This document shows, piece by piece, positions 36,259 through 48,492 of a stretch of 64,000 nucleotides of DNA. The notes beneath the pieces were generated by a model that had not been told where the DNA came from, searched no databases, and worked only from the letters and a program-made list of their open reading frames with translations. The translations under genes were made by a program, and so were the position numbers. Numbering within the stretch: the first letter of the stretch is position 1; every line of letters starts with the position of its first letter. Origin of the DNA: Sepioteuthis lessoniana (lineage: Eukaryota; Mollusca; Cephalopoda; Myopsida; Loliginidae); NCBI GenBank assembly GCA_963585895.1, contig OY757921.1, forward strand, positions 80,269,127-80,333,126, in the 5' to 3' direction.

Positions 36259-36804
36259 TTTTACTGGGCATAAATTGTCTGAAAAGTTAGATATACAATA
36301 TCTTTTTTTTTTTTTTTTTGGTGTATGTGTGAAGAACAATTCTCATCTTTGTTTTTATTGCTATCTTTTTGCTTTTCACTGTTGGAAGATGTGACATATT
36401 AAACTGTAATACAGAGAATAAACTTGTGAAAAAGCTTCAAGTGCAAGTTACCTTACAAATGACTGGTATGAAGTCCCAAATCTGTAAAGATTACATAATC
36501 CAGTTCAGCATTACATCCAGAAAAAGCAAAGTTCGAAATAGACAAATCCAACATTGACATAACATCATTTTTCCTTGCAGATGTCATTAAATGGCTTACA
36601 TGAGTCAGGTTTTTATCCAATATATCAATAGAATAGGCCCTTGTTAGTTTGCATCACTATTATGCTTGGAGAATAATCCTATTGGTTGAAACTAGGTTAG
36701 CAAGAACCAATCAAATTTGGCATCTCATGCAAAGCTTTATTAGGTATTGTGGCCAAAGTAAGTTTTTTTTTTCTTAAGTAACTTTATGTATAATATGATA
36801 CTAA

Positions 36805-37617
36805 CTGAGATCCATGTAAATTACATGGATTTTACAAAAACTTTTTTACACTATCAATTTATTTGCCTTCTTCTGATTTCTAAAATTCAGTGTATTTTAA
36901 AATATATTAAAATTCAGTGTGTATTAAAAAAATTAGAGAAGAATGGATTTACATACTAAAAAAATAGATTTTTAAACATTAAAAAATCTAAATTATTTAA
37001 TCATATAAAGGAATTAAAATCTCTTTAAAATTAATTTCTTTGTAAAAAATTTTTTCTTTGCAATTCAACAAAATATCGTATATATTAATTAAAAAATCAA
37101 GTAAAACTTTTCCAAGCATGATATGGCATTTTTAGCACTTTCTATTTCAAAATTCATGGTCATTTTTAAAAAAATTGGAAATTTAAGAATTTCTAAAAGT
37201 TTCATGATATAATTATTCAGACTCTTATCTTTATGAAAAATTTAAAAATAATATTTCTACAATATATTTTGTTCAGATTTTGTAAAATGAAATTGGGGTG
37301 GGTCGATAAAGTAAAAAAAGTATTTCCCCAAATATATTTTTGGAAAAACCTATTTTAAACATAAATTCATCTGAAGGTGAATAAGTTTTGAAATTTTCAT
37401 GAAAATTTGACTCTTATTTCATTTTTCATGGAATTTTATAAAAAGACTGTGTGCATAACTTTTATGTAGCCATGTTAAATTTCAATTGATTTAATGGTGT
37501 GAAAGAAGTAAACACTGTTTTCATTCTTGATTTTAAAAATCGGAAGAAGGCAAATAAATTGATTGTGTAAAAAACATTTTGCAAAATCCATATCCAGATA
37601 ATTTAAATGGGTCTCAG
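36805..37617. mobile_element. 813-bp non-autonomous element with about 80-bp inverted termini
   Basis: The left end (CTGAGATCCATGTAAATTAC...TTACACTATCAATTTATTTGCCTTCTTC) is matched by the inverted right end (GAAGAAGGCAAATAAATTGATTGTG...AAATGGGTCTCAG). Matching runs about 80 bp with small indels. The interior is A/T-rich and non-coding. The class is undetermined, and no clear target duplication was found. Confidence 0.75.
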
Positions 37618-37944
37618 CTTGTAATGATAAAAAATTCGTTTTTTACCAAAATGCAATGTCAGTGGTTATTTATTTCAGACAAGAAGTTGTTTATGGCTTA
37701 TACCTAAACAATAATCCAATAGTCAGTTCTTCAGAAAATACTTTGTTGCTTTATTTACTTAAGAAGATTGCAACATCAGTGACTCTAATAGATTGTTTTA
37801 ACTAATCAGCTGAAAATAGTTAAGGTTACAAAAACAAAATTAGAAAACCAATAACTATTGGATAATGAGTTTGATCCCTACTTGGTGCCTTGTACTTTTG
37901 ACCTAGTGGAAAATCTATGCTATGCTTAGTTGTTATAAAGGTGC

Positions 37945-38080
37945 TTCACATAAGGTAATGAATGGTTAGCAAGCTAGACTAGCAGACCATTACTAGTAAG
38001 TTTAATTCTGATCAGGTACTTCATATTCCTGGTCATGTGCCACAATTAGACTTAGTTAATAACTAGAAGACAAGGATATT
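37945..38080 (+). mobile_element. SINE-D copy
   Basis: AATGGTTAGCAAGCTAGACTAG, ACTAGTAAGTTTAATTCTGA (decayed B-box), and tail GTCATGTGCCACAATTAGAC then TTAGTTAATAACTAGAAG. Confidence 0.65.
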
Positions 38081-38089
38081 AGTCTTTAA

Positions 38090-38829
38090 AGTAAAAAAAA
38101 AAGAGATAAATAACTTAAAAACACTGATAGTGTTTGCATACAGTTTTTTTCATATCAACCATAGTTAATAGATATAAAAAATAAACAAAACATTCAACAA
38201 TTTGGAATCGAAATTAAGTTTTTATTTTTGTTCTTTTGAATTGGTTTAGAACTAAAAATACATTTTTTTTTTGCTCTTTGAGCTCTTACCAATACAATAA
38301 ATATAATAGGTGAAACAGCATTAAAGTTTTTGATTTTTCTTAACATTTAACAAAACAAATAATTAATACATAAACATTAAAAAATTGATCAATACAGTCA
38401 ACAGTCAGATATGTTTGGTATCATTAAAAATTATCCTTGGCTTTTTTCTTTCTTTTTATTAGCATTTGGCTTTTGTCAGAATTTAGTACATCAAACAATA
38501 ATATACTGTATATTCCTTAAAAGAGAGGCAACAAGTGAAATTTATATTCTTTTAGATTTAAAAAAATATTCAGTTTATTTTACTTTTGATAAATGTTTAG
38601 ACAGTATATATATAAAAGTGCTTAGACATTACAAATATTTTATCATCAATTTGGTTTGGACCAGTTTTGGTTATCTTTATTTTATTTTATTTATTGATTT
38701 TTTGAAATTATTTTTTGGTAGTAGCAAATCTTATTGAAACTATCACAAACAAAATTCAGGTAACTTTTTTTCAGGTAGTTTAAAATAATTTCTCTTTGGA
38801 TTCCTCTAAGTATAGACTTGCATTCAAAT

Positions 38830-38875
<46 letters not shown>

Positions 38876-41125
38876 ATGAACAAATCATGAATATACTGGT
38901 AATAATTCAGCTTAGAACAACTTATCCCATTTTAAACTGAAAATAAGCACACACACCCCGCAAATAAAATATTTCACATAATTATCATCTTTAGAATTTT
39001 TTTTTGATATGATATATAAACAGTAAAAAAACTGAACCATTTTTTATCATTGCCATATATTTCAATGAACTTCAATGGCTTAGACACACATAGAAAGTAA
39101 TTATTTTCTTTGATTATGGTTGTCAAAGTCCCTTTAATTGTAGCAAAAAGTCAAAATTTTCTAAAAAGAAAATTCTGAGCCTCATTAGTAAAAAATAAGA
39201 AATTTCTTAGAATTTTCTTTGATTTGATATCCTAATTTGTGATTAGTCCTTTGCTAATGGCTTGTAAGCAGTTGTCTGAAAAAAATAATCACTTGTATCT
39301 AAGACACTGAAGTCTCATTATGATTTGTGGCAATAACAAAAAAAAGGGTTATTGTTTACTGTTTTTTTTTGTCCAATACTGTTATTATTTCATAATAGTC
39401 CGGATCAATCTGTTTATGATTAATTCTATTGTGAATAAACCAGGAGATACAATGAATTTTAAAGGGATACAATGAATTTTAACTGGTTTATTTTTTCAGT
39501 ATCAGGGGTTAGCTAATTGAATAGGGTTTCACACTGGTGGTATTAAGACATATAGCATGACTTGGTTCCATTTAGTCAAATTACAATGTTCCTGGTAGAA
39601 ATTTTTTTCTTTCCTTTTTTAAAAAGTTTTTTCCAGTTCACGAAAGCAAAAAATATATTATCTTTTAGATTCTTTATTTTAATATTGCTATTAATCATAG
39701 GGTTCAGAAGCACCTCAGGCCAAATAAACATTGTCGAAAGTAGTTCTGTTTAAAAGCCGGCCTTTTGCTATTCTGATTTTTTCAAGGCTTTTTATGTATC
39801 TTTAAGCATTTTTCCATCGCCTTGAAATATCTTTGTGCTATCAGTTTTTTTTTTGTTTTTGTTTAAAAACTTTTTTCAACAAAAAGGCTGACAGAAGCTA
39901 TACTTAATATAGCCAGTAACACACACAAATTTCATTTCATATTACCATATTTGACAGCATATAAGATTTTCTTTGAACTTTAGAATAATTACATGCCAGT
40001 ATCATTCAGCATCCCATTTACTGGTATTATGAAAAGAGGGTTATCTACTGAGGCTTAAAATCAACAAGTATAGAGCTTGGTGGGGATTGCAGTAAGCAGG
40101 AGTCCACCAAATACCTTTATAAATCATGCATCGTATCGGCTGTCAAATACAGTATATTTTAAGATAGCAAAGAGTTAAGGATCAAACATTCTGAATAATT
40201 TTGACACCCACTTTATTAAATTTGCTGATGTGTAAATCTATCCCAACCTGTATTTACCTTTTTCCCATTCTTAATTTATATCACAGGCTTTGGGAAAATG
40301 AGAAATTTAAGCTGATAAGAATGCATATATTTATGAGAACAAAAAGGTTGAGATTCATTTTGTGTGTGAAAAATATTTGTAAAAGATCTTTAAAAAAATT
40401 GATTTCCAACTAAACAATATCATCCTCTGTTATTGATAACTGGTGATGTTTGTACAATTACAGCAAAAAAAAAAAATATCAGTGGATAAAAAATGAATTT
40501 CGAAAAACTGAATTCCCCACATAATAAACACTTGAGTAAATACAAATATATTAAAGAGTTGTTGTTTTTTTTCTATATTTCTTGTAAGGGGGTTACCTTT
40601 TCCTCTTTTTTTTTTTTTTTTTTTTTAAATCATGACATTTTCTTTTAAAAAATCTCGATCTTCTAGGCTATATATCTTTATCAGAGAACAATCATTTTCC
40701 TATCAATATTCATTTGTAAAACTTTCTAACACTTATACATGATGAATATTAAAAGAACAAAGCATATTGGTTTACAAAAAGCAAAGCAAGATACAAAATG
40801 GCCTCATTAGTAAAATGTTAATATAGAAATCAGTAAAATAGTTTGTTATTCCCTCTGATCTATTGCAAAAATTAACATGTATTTAAACACCCACCAGCAG
40901 TAACAGCAGAGTTTACATCAAATCCAAGAGGTAAGGTAAGATTAACAAGTTCAACTGAACAAAAAAGGAAAATAGTTTATATTTTGTTATAAGACCAGTT
41001 CAAAGGAATTGTAATAGAGAAGTGCAAACCCAGAAGTTTAGGGTATTTGACCACCAAAAAGAAAAAGAAGAAAAACTCTATTTAACAATAACTTTCTACA
41101 ATTTCTTATAAAGTAGTCTTCAACT
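38090..41125. other. Intergenic, AT-rich, no gene recognised
   Basis: A (TA)n tract lies at about 38834-38871. Open frames such as 38411-38737 are Phe/Ile/Leu-rich, have AT-driven composition and no homology I recognise. T-runs occur at 40607-40626. No mobile element could be named. Confidence 0.5.
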
Positions 41126-41129
41126 GATT

Positions 41130-42190
41130 GATTGATTTTAATGCTAACCAGTCTAGGGTTATTCTATGTCAGGAGGTTAGGGAATTGTATGTTCATATTT
41201 AAATTTTTTTGTATAGTTGTTTCTCCAATTTTTTTTGCACACAGTTATATATCAAGTATTCTTATCAAATATGGTTGTATGGCTTCAAGTATAGGGGCTT
41301 GGTGGGTAGAGTGTTCACCGATTGCCCAGGAGACTGGGGCTCAATCCCAGGTTGAGTCATATCAAAGACTCAAAAAAATGGTACATGATACCTCCTTGCT
41401 TAACACTCAGCCTTATAAGGTATGTATCAAGGGTAAAGTGGAGCAATCCATGGAAAGCAATAGTGTAGTAGCTATTGAAAAGGGAGCCTTTGGGTCGCTC
41501 TTGACTACCGTTGCCAACTTTTATATGTGTCAAGTAACTATTCCTATTTAGTAATAAACATTTTTTTGCAAATAGTTATATGGTTTCAAGTAATTAATAA
41601 TAATGATCCTTAATAAACAATTATTGCTTCAAGTAACTATTCTTAATACAAGTAATTTACAGTTATATGTGTCAAGTAACTATTCCTATTTAGTAATAAA
41701 CATTTTTTTGCAAATAGTTATATGGTTTCAAGTAATTAATAATAATGATCCTTAATAAACAATTATTGCTTCAAGTGACTATTCTTAATACAAGTAATTT
41801 ACAGTTATATGTGTCAAGTAACTATTCCTATTTAGTAATAAACATTTTTTTGCAAATAGTTATATGGTTTCAAGTAATTAATAATAATGATCCTTAATAA
41901 ACAATTATTGCTTCAAGTAACTATTCTTAATACAAGTAATTTACAGTTATATGGCACCAAGTATTTGTATAGAAAGCAAATAATTTAAAAATAAATCTAT
42001 TTGACTCATACATGTGACTCTAACAAGTACTACCACTCTGGATCAGAGTGGACCTGAGAGTGATGGCAATGAAAGAGTCATTTCACACTTCCCAGATTTC
42101 TAAAACTGTAGATGCCATTTAGTGTCATACTCAGGACATACCTTTTTTGAGGAGCATCTTATCCCTCTGCAGGGGATTCAGTGAGTGAGT
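41130..42190 (+). repeat. Element E copy, long form with SINE-B and an internal tandem array
   Basis: 5' block (TTGATTTTAATGCTAACCAG, TTGTATGTTCATATTTAAAT), SINE-B at about 41290-41520, a three-unit 142-bp array at 41521-41946, and the 3' block (GATCAGAGTGGACCTGAGAG, TTTAGTGTCATACTCAGGAC) to about 42190. Confidence 0.75.
41521..41946 (+). repeat. 142-bp tandem repeat, three units
   Basis: Units start at 41521, 41663 and 41805 with TTATATGTGTCAAGTAACTA and are almost identical. A fourth partial unit starts at 41947. The unit itself contains degenerate copies of the shorter TATATGGTTTCAAGT block that is present once or a few times in other element E copies. This shows local recent amplification. 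Confidence 0.9.
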
Positions 42191-44045
42191 TAGTCTTTTT
42201 GAGCATGTACATAGTGATCACCCAAAGGACAATTGCTAAACTGTATGCAACATTTGTTTGTATCATGTTTACTGTTCAAATATTTTGGGTAGAGTGTTCA
42301 AAGAAGTTGCGGGCAGAATTAAATGTAATATGAACTTTGCTGCTACCCTTTGTAAGCTAGTGTCAGGTCTAGATTAACCATTAAAGAAAATAAGCACAAG
42401 CTTAAAGCATCAAGGAAAGAGTGGGTATGACTGAGATTTTTCATCATTGGATTTACCACAGACTTTATATGTAGAGAGACACCATAATCTTCTAAATGTT
42501 TAGGGTTTCTACTGTACTGCTATTTAAAGTGTTGGTATACAAGTCATTGACTACGAGTTTGTAGTTTCACATTATCATATATATAACATGTAAGGTAAGA
42601 ATGAAAATACATAAAATCTTTTAACGCTGTTTGATATTATTCTTTTCACATTTTGTGATACTATACAATAGATAAAAATACTTAGAATAATGGTACTAGT
42701 CTTTGACACATCGGAAAATATCCTGCCAGATAGTTTGAAAAGCACAGCTTTACAAGACTTAATCTAACCCTGGCTAGTGTGTTGGCTTACAAGAGGACCA
42801 CTTTGAAGAAAATGGTTGAAATTAGTCATTAGGATAGGTTTATTTTATGGTCAAATTCCCTGAACCTTTGAGTAAACCCTCATGTATAATTAATAAAAAC
42901 ACAAGAAAGCATGAAAGAGATTCAGTAAAGAAGTACAATAAATCTGAGTATACAATGTAAAGAAATTTTCTAGAAAGGTTTTCACTACACTATGAAAAGT
43001 GTAATGAAAAAATAATAAAGAAAAAATGTCTGTCAAAAATTTGAGACAATAAAAAATTTTAACTTTAGCAAAGATTGAACTATATCAACATCTTAAAGAA
43101 AAAAAGATTGTTATATTGAGTTATGGATCTAATAATTAATGAATGGGTTTTGTAATGAAATAATTACTTATAATGTATTTTAAAAACAGGAAAAATATCC
43201 TTATAATCAAATAGCACCTAAATCACTCAACTGTAATATAACTTCTGTCTGATAATAGTTACATTTAGCATATAAAATATATACGCAACTGTAACAATTA
43301 GTATGGGTCAGAAGTAATAGTTCAGTTTTAACTGTATTAACATGCTTCCAAGAAATATAAATTTATCATCTTGCAATAGATTTTTTTTAATTTTTGATAT
43401 TGTTTTATGAAAAAATAGATTTAAAAACTATTAAATGATGCAAAAGTTTACACACATCTGATAATTTTATTGTGATAACATCGAAATTGGTTTGGTATGT
43501 TTATTTGATATACGTCCTATACATTATTGCAGTTACTTTTAAGAAAAATGAATACCATCAATGTTAATATACATTAAGGTACTTAAACTTGTGTCCTAAG
43601 CTTGATTGTTATAGCCACAATATTTTGACTTTTGTATCTTTTGGAAGAAGGCCAGAGGGTACAATAACTGAAATATTGTAACTATAACAACCAAGTGAAG
43701 ATACCAGTGCTAGTACATTGGTGTATAATAATGATAATTCCTCATTTCAGAAATTCAGACAAAAATTATTAGTGTTTATGCATTAAAAATGTATTGGTGT
43801 TCATCTTAACATCAGTGTAAAGTAAATATCAGTATTAAAATATAAGTGTATTAAAAAAATCTTTTATTAAAATTGATGTAGTGAATAGAAAAATTATACA
43901 TTTAAAATATTTGATGCATTCAATGTTAGTGTATTAAAAATCTTCATCTTGATTTATTGTAGAAAATATGTAAATTTGAATAGTTTTTTTTGTATAATGA
44001 ATTTATTAGTTGAAAATTAAAAATGTAGTTCTCAGCATTGAAGTA
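42191..44045. other. Intergenic, AT-rich, with an imperfect hairpin at 43600-43696
   Basis: The arms GCTTGATTGTTATAGCCACA (43600) and TGTAACTATAACAACCAAGT (43677-43696) pair imperfectly around a spacer containing GGAAGAAGGCCAGAGGGTAC. Apart from this nothing was recognised. Confidence 0.5.
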
Positions 44046-44049
44046 TTTT

Positions 44050-44290
44050 GGTTTGTTTTTTGTTTTAAATGGCATATCAACCTTTGTGGGTTATTTAATG
44101 TGAAAGCAATTCTTGTGAGAAGGACAGAAGTGGTACTATTTAACCCATAGCTGGGGGGGGGGTAAGGAGGTTCATGCCTTTCCCAAGGGTATCAGTCCGA
44201 AAATGAATGTAGAAGTGTGACTTAAATTTGAACTTGCTTTTAATAACGTCACAGTCCAGTATATTAGCCACGATGCCATAGGGATTCCTC
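44050..44290 (-). mobile_element. SINE-C copy
   Basis: Inverted tail AATGGCATATCAACCTTTGT, ACTATTTAACCCATAGCTGG followed by a G-run, CCTTTCCCAAGGGTATCAGTC, and tRNA-like head ending TTAGCCACGATGCCATAGGG. Confidence 0.85.
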
Positions 44291-44621
44291 CTAAGCAGCA
44301 ATAAGTATTTATACAAGGTTTATTGAGAATTAAAAATAGTTGATATGTAATTCATGCAATTGCATAAATTTATTTAGAAAATATCAGATTATTCAAGAGT
44401 TTTATTGTTTTCAATAGACTGATACTAGATCCTCTAGTCCAACAAGTGATCATTTCTTTTAATGCATAGCAAGTTTTTATAAAAGTTTTCATTAAAAAAA
44501 TCTTAAGAACTAATCTCTGGTCAAATCCAGTCTATTGGATTCAATTCATCTGGAAAGGATAGATTTTCTCAATACACTGTTTAACATGTACAGCTTATAA
44601 ATAAATTTTATCATTTTATAT

Positions 44622-44922
44622 AGGTACTGTGTGAGTATGTAAATAAAGACCAAGTCTCAATATAGTTATTGAGTACCATCTCTAACTACCCAAAGAAGCA
44701 TGACTAGAATTTTACTCCAAATAACTTTCTTCTTTTGATACTTAAAGGATGAAAGTAACTTTGAAAAGAAACTGGGAGGTAATCAATATTTTACTAACTA
44801 GCAAGAGTCATGTCCAACATTTGAAATATTTTAATATTTATTCTCATCATCCTCAAAACATGGAACTTACTTTTTTTAGTTCATTTATCATTTTATGATC
44901 AGCCATTTTGAATTTATGGCTT
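44622..44922 (+). repeat. 300-bp direct repeat G, copy 1 (partner 46095-46400)
   Basis: GTATGTAAATAAAGACCAA, CCCAAAGAAGCATGACTAGA, CAAATAACTTTCTTCTT and ATCATTTTATGATCAGCCAT occur in the same order 1.47 kb downstream, at roughly 85-90% identity by eye. Confidence 0.8.
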
Positions 44923-45350
44923 AAAAGATAAAAGTTACTTAAAAAAATTGGGAGATAAAATTGAGATAAATCAATTCTGGGTCCAGTGAATTTTACCCCT
45001 AATCTCTAATAGATAGATAGATAGATGCTTTTACATTCATGAATATGTACTTTTTTTTATTTGCTTTTCATTTTAAATACAGATTTTGAAACACAAAACC
45101 ATAAATTTATGGAACAAAATAAAGTAATTTAACAATATTATTTAATTAAAATAACAATAAAATTGTCTTAAATTTATTTACAGGTGTGTAAATTTAATTA
45201 ATGCATGTTATCAAATCAAATAAGAAACTCTACAATTTAATTTATTTTAAAATCAATGTAATTTAATAAAAAAAATATTCTTATTTCCATTTATTGGAAA
45301 ATTCATGAGGAAAATTTACATACACCCATATATATTTATATATAAATAGT

Positions 45351-45440
45351 GCTTGGCGACTGTCAGTTTCTGGCCTATACAATCACTCAAACAATTGGTC
45401 TGATGATCAAATAAGTGAGAAACTGACAGTCACTAAGCAT
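45351..45440. repeat. Palindromic unit with hammerhead sequence in the right arm
   Basis: TGCTTGGCGACTGTCAGTTTC (about 45351) pairs with GAAACTGACAGTCACTAAGC (45419-45438). On the minus strand the left arm therefore also carries the 3' half of a hammerhead (GAAACTGACAGTC), but its CTGATGA half is decayed. Further decayed relatives follow at 45510-45560 (CTGATGATTGCATAGAAAAG) and 48240-48440. Confidence 0.75.
45395..45436 (+). ncRNA. Hammerhead-ribozyme-like motif 3 (best conserved)
   Basis: CTGATGA (45400-45406), stem II TCA/TGA (45407-45409 with 45416-45418, loop AATAAG), GAAA (45419-45422), C-G plus T-A stem III (45423-45424 with 45428-45429), and cleavage triplet GTC (45429-45431). Stem I is TTGGT (45395-45399) with ACTAA (45432-45436), five pairs including one G.U. 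Every core base of the hammerhead consensus is present. Activity is untested, and the short stems would need tertiary contacts or dimerisation. Confidence 0.6.
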
Positions 45441-46094
45441 CGTTGACTATATGTGTATATAAGTTAGATTAGTGTAGAGTTTATGCAGTTTGGTGACTGT
45501 CCAAGAGCTCAATCTGATGATTGCATAGAAAAGAAATTAACAGTCACCAAGTGACATTGACTCTATGTTTATGATGTTCTAACTTAGATCTACAGAGGTT
45601 CTATGACTGATATTGATCACTCTTTATTTATAAATAGAGCAGACTATATTATCAATTCATATATATAATGTAACATTTTCCATAGTGTGCACAGATACAA
45701 CGATCTAATCTGATATTTAATCAACTCTTACTACCAAAATGTGATACATGGTTAGTTTAATGTGGGTGCTCACAGGAATTCTGGTGAGCAAGAGAAAAAT
45801 TTACCCAGTCCCTGCAACCAGTATAATGAAGATATCCGTCAACTCTGACCATCCCTTATGCAAAATAAGCTTTTGCTACTCTGGTTTTGCAATCTTCAGG
45901 ACCAACCTAGTCTCATTTCTTGCCATATCCCACCTGAGGTCAAGAACACAGCTAGGATGAAGAACAGATTTACACGTGGATCCCAACCTGAAGGCTAAGT
46001 AGCTACAATTCAAGATAGAAACATGGAGGAACAACACTTTGACTCAAGGCAGAGTACACAGTTACTGAAATGCCAATGTACATATAAATAATAT

Positions 46095-46400
46095 TTTTAT
46101 GGGTAGTATATGAGTATGTAAATAAAGACCAAATGTCAATAGAGTTATTGAATACCATCTCTACCCTCCCAAAGAAGCATGACTAGAATTTTTACTCCAA
46201 ATAACTTTCTTCTTCTGATGCTTAAAAGATGAAAGTAACTTTGAAAAAAAATTAACAGATAATCAATATTTTATTAACTAGTAAGAGTCATGTTCAATGT
46301 TTAAGATATTTTAATATTTGTTCACATCATCCACAAAACATGGAAGTTACTTTTTTGGGTTTATTTATCATTTTATGATCAGCCATTTTGAATTTAATAT
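46095..46400 (+). repeat. 300-bp direct repeat G, copy 2
   Basis: Partner of 44622-44922. The sequence after it (46410-46560, GTTATTTCATGGGTACCATTCTATC) recurs at 48330-48355, so the repeat unit is longer than the aligned 300 bp and includes parts of the hammerhead-bearing region. Confidence 0.75.
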
Positions 46401-46559
46401 TTTCCCAATTCATTTGTTGACAACCTTGATGGTGTTTTTCTCAACAACAAATTTCACCATCTTATATTTCCATCTTCTTTCAAGTCACTTCTGACTATGC
46501 TTGTTATTTCATGGGTACCATTCTATCTTCCTTTTGCACCAACAATTTCCTCTTATCAA

Positions 46560-47035
46560 CCCACAGGATTTGTATAAATCTTAAAAGAAAATGATTATCA
46601 TACAGTCTATATATCTTATGAAGATTATGAGTTTGTCTGTAACTGAGAATATGTCATTACCACCATTTCAATTCCCTTAGTTATCTATATTATATTTGCA
46701 ATGATTATTAAATAATTATTATTTGATTTTGATTAGCATTTTATCTATTAACGATGTCTCTATTGAAATCTAGCCAAGTTAAATTTGCCATAAAACACTC
46801 CATGTTATTGTTTAAAATTCTACAATGCGTATGATATAATACATCACTGAGAAATAAAGGTTTATATATGGTGTGGATAATTTGTATACTGGTTTTAACA
46901 AAACCAGGTTTAATAAATAATTACTTTGTGTTATTGATTTCTAATATTATTGTTTTATTCTCAAAGCATATTAAAAGTAAACCTATGAATAATTTTATAT
47001 AGAAATTAATTAAAATAAAAATAAATGTAATCTTT
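46560..47035. other. AT-rich spacer, nothing recognised
   Basis: Unique-looking AT-rich sequence between repeat G and the SINE-C copy at 47040. No open frame of note. Confidence 0.5.
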
Positions 47036-47039
47036 TTAT

Positions 47040-47255
47040 TGGTTTGGTTTCTTTGTTTAATGGCATATCAACCTTTGTAGGTTATTTAATGCCAAAACCA
47101 TTCTCCTAGAAGAACAGTAGTGGTACTATTTAACCCATAGCTGGGAGGATAAGGGGGTTCAATACCTTTCCCAAGGGTATTTGCCCGAAATTGAACGTAA
47201 TAGCGCGACTGGAGTATGAACTTGCTTACTATGATTCCGCAGTCCATAATCTTTT
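47040..47255 (-). mobile_element. SINE-C copy (full length)
   Basis: GTTTCTTTGTTTAATGGCAT, ATCAACCTTTGTAGGTTATT, ACTATTTAACCCATAGCTGG, CTTTCCCAAGGGTATTTGCC, and head region ACTGGAGTATGAACTTGC (inverted B-box) with the end near CCGCAGTCCATAAT. Confidence 0.85.
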
Positions 47256-47574
47256 TATACATGTTCTTATTTAGTTTCTTTAGTCTTTCTAATTTGATAT
47301 ATTTTATTACATTAAAACTTAAATACTTGTGTCGAGTAAAGGATGCATATTTTTGCTTGTATCTTAAATTATTCTTCAAAAGATTTACTTCTTCACACTA
47401 TTGTAAACCTTGGAAATTTAAATTTATACACATCTAAGCTTTTCATTTATGAAATAATTTTATGAAAAATGATTATCTCCCTTATGTAATAAAACTATTG
47501 ACGAGAGAAAAATATTCAATGAAATATATAAATACTGTTATATTGTTAAAAAGGCTTTGGGCACATAATTGAGA

Positions 47575-48065
47575 ACAGAGTACTTTTACTGTAAGGTAAT
47601 GATAAGCAAGCTAATCCTGTCAACCAATTACTACTGTTTAGAGAGTTCATTCTCACTGAGTACTCTATGCTTCAGGCCTTGTGCCAAAACTTTAAGCTTA
47701 GTAAATAGCAAGAGCACATTGCAGTGATCCAATGGTTAACAAACTTGCCTTGCAGACCATAACTATTAATGAATTTGATCTTCACTTTGTTCCACATACT
47801 TTTTGGCCTTGTATCAAATATAAGCTATACTCATGTGACTTAATAGTTTTGTAGGCTTTCAGACCATTTTTAGTGAATTCAATTCTTATTGTGCTTCCCA
47901 TATTTCTGGTCTTGTGTCAAACAAATATAAGCTTAGTAAATACCTACTTACTTGAGCCCACTTGTTATCAAACTAGTCTCTAAACTATTACTAGTGTAGT
48001 AAGTTTGATTCTTACTGTGTATCCAACGATTGTGACCTTGTGTTAGACTAGGGTAAGCTTCAGGA
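47575..48065 (+). repeat. Four degenerate SINE-D units in tandem
   Basis: The head (AAGCTAATC / AAACTTGCC-type), the tRNA-like middle (GTTCATTCTCACTGAGTAC; GAATTTGATCTTCACTTTG; TGAATTCAATTCTTATTGTG; AAGTTTGATTCTTACTGTGT) and the tail (GGCCTTGTGCCAAAACTTTAAGC; GGCCTTGTATCAAATATAAGC; GGTCTTGTGTCAAACAAATA; GACCTTGTGTTAGACTAGGG) repeat four times, spaced about 100-150 bp. Single SINE-D copies occur at 31900 and 37945. Confidence 0.7.
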
Positions 48066-48239
48066 ATACAATAAAAAAGCTTTTAAAAAAGCTTGGTAAG
48101 CTTTTATATATAACAAAAATCAGAAATTAATCTTTAATTACTTTTTAAATCATACATATAAGTAATAATAATTTAGTTTGCTATATTTATAAATAAAGAG
48201 TACTTAATATCATTAATACAGCATATATATTTTCAAGTT

Positions 48240-48440
48240 TGAATGGTGTAGATATAGAATCATTTGTGCTTGGGAACTTTTAGTTTCTTGCTTATGTGTT
48301 CATCAGACCAGGTCACTCCCAACCAAGTTTGTTATTTCATGGGCACCATTCTATTAAACTTTTGCACTATCTATTATGCTCTTGACCTGAAGAACACATA
48401 GGCAAGAAACTGATTCTTCCCAAGCAGTGTTGACTCTACA
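48240..48440. repeat. Decayed relative of the hammerhead palindrome at 45351
   Basis: TGCTTGGGAACTTTTAGTTTC at about 48269 is an inverted, mutated right arm, with CTGATGA present on the minus strand (TCATCAG at 48302). On the plus strand, CTGAAGAACACATAGGCAAG, AAACTGATTCTTCCCAAGC at 48387-48425 is a second decayed unit with CTGAAGA instead of CTGATGA. Confidence 0.5.
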
Positions 48441-48457
48441 TCTATAACATCATTACT

Positions 48458-48492
<35 letters not shown>

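Noticed and set aside
41132-41551. 139-codon plus-strand open frame
   Set aside because: It runs across element E and SINE-B boundaries. The same repeats elsewhere are not open, so it is accidental.
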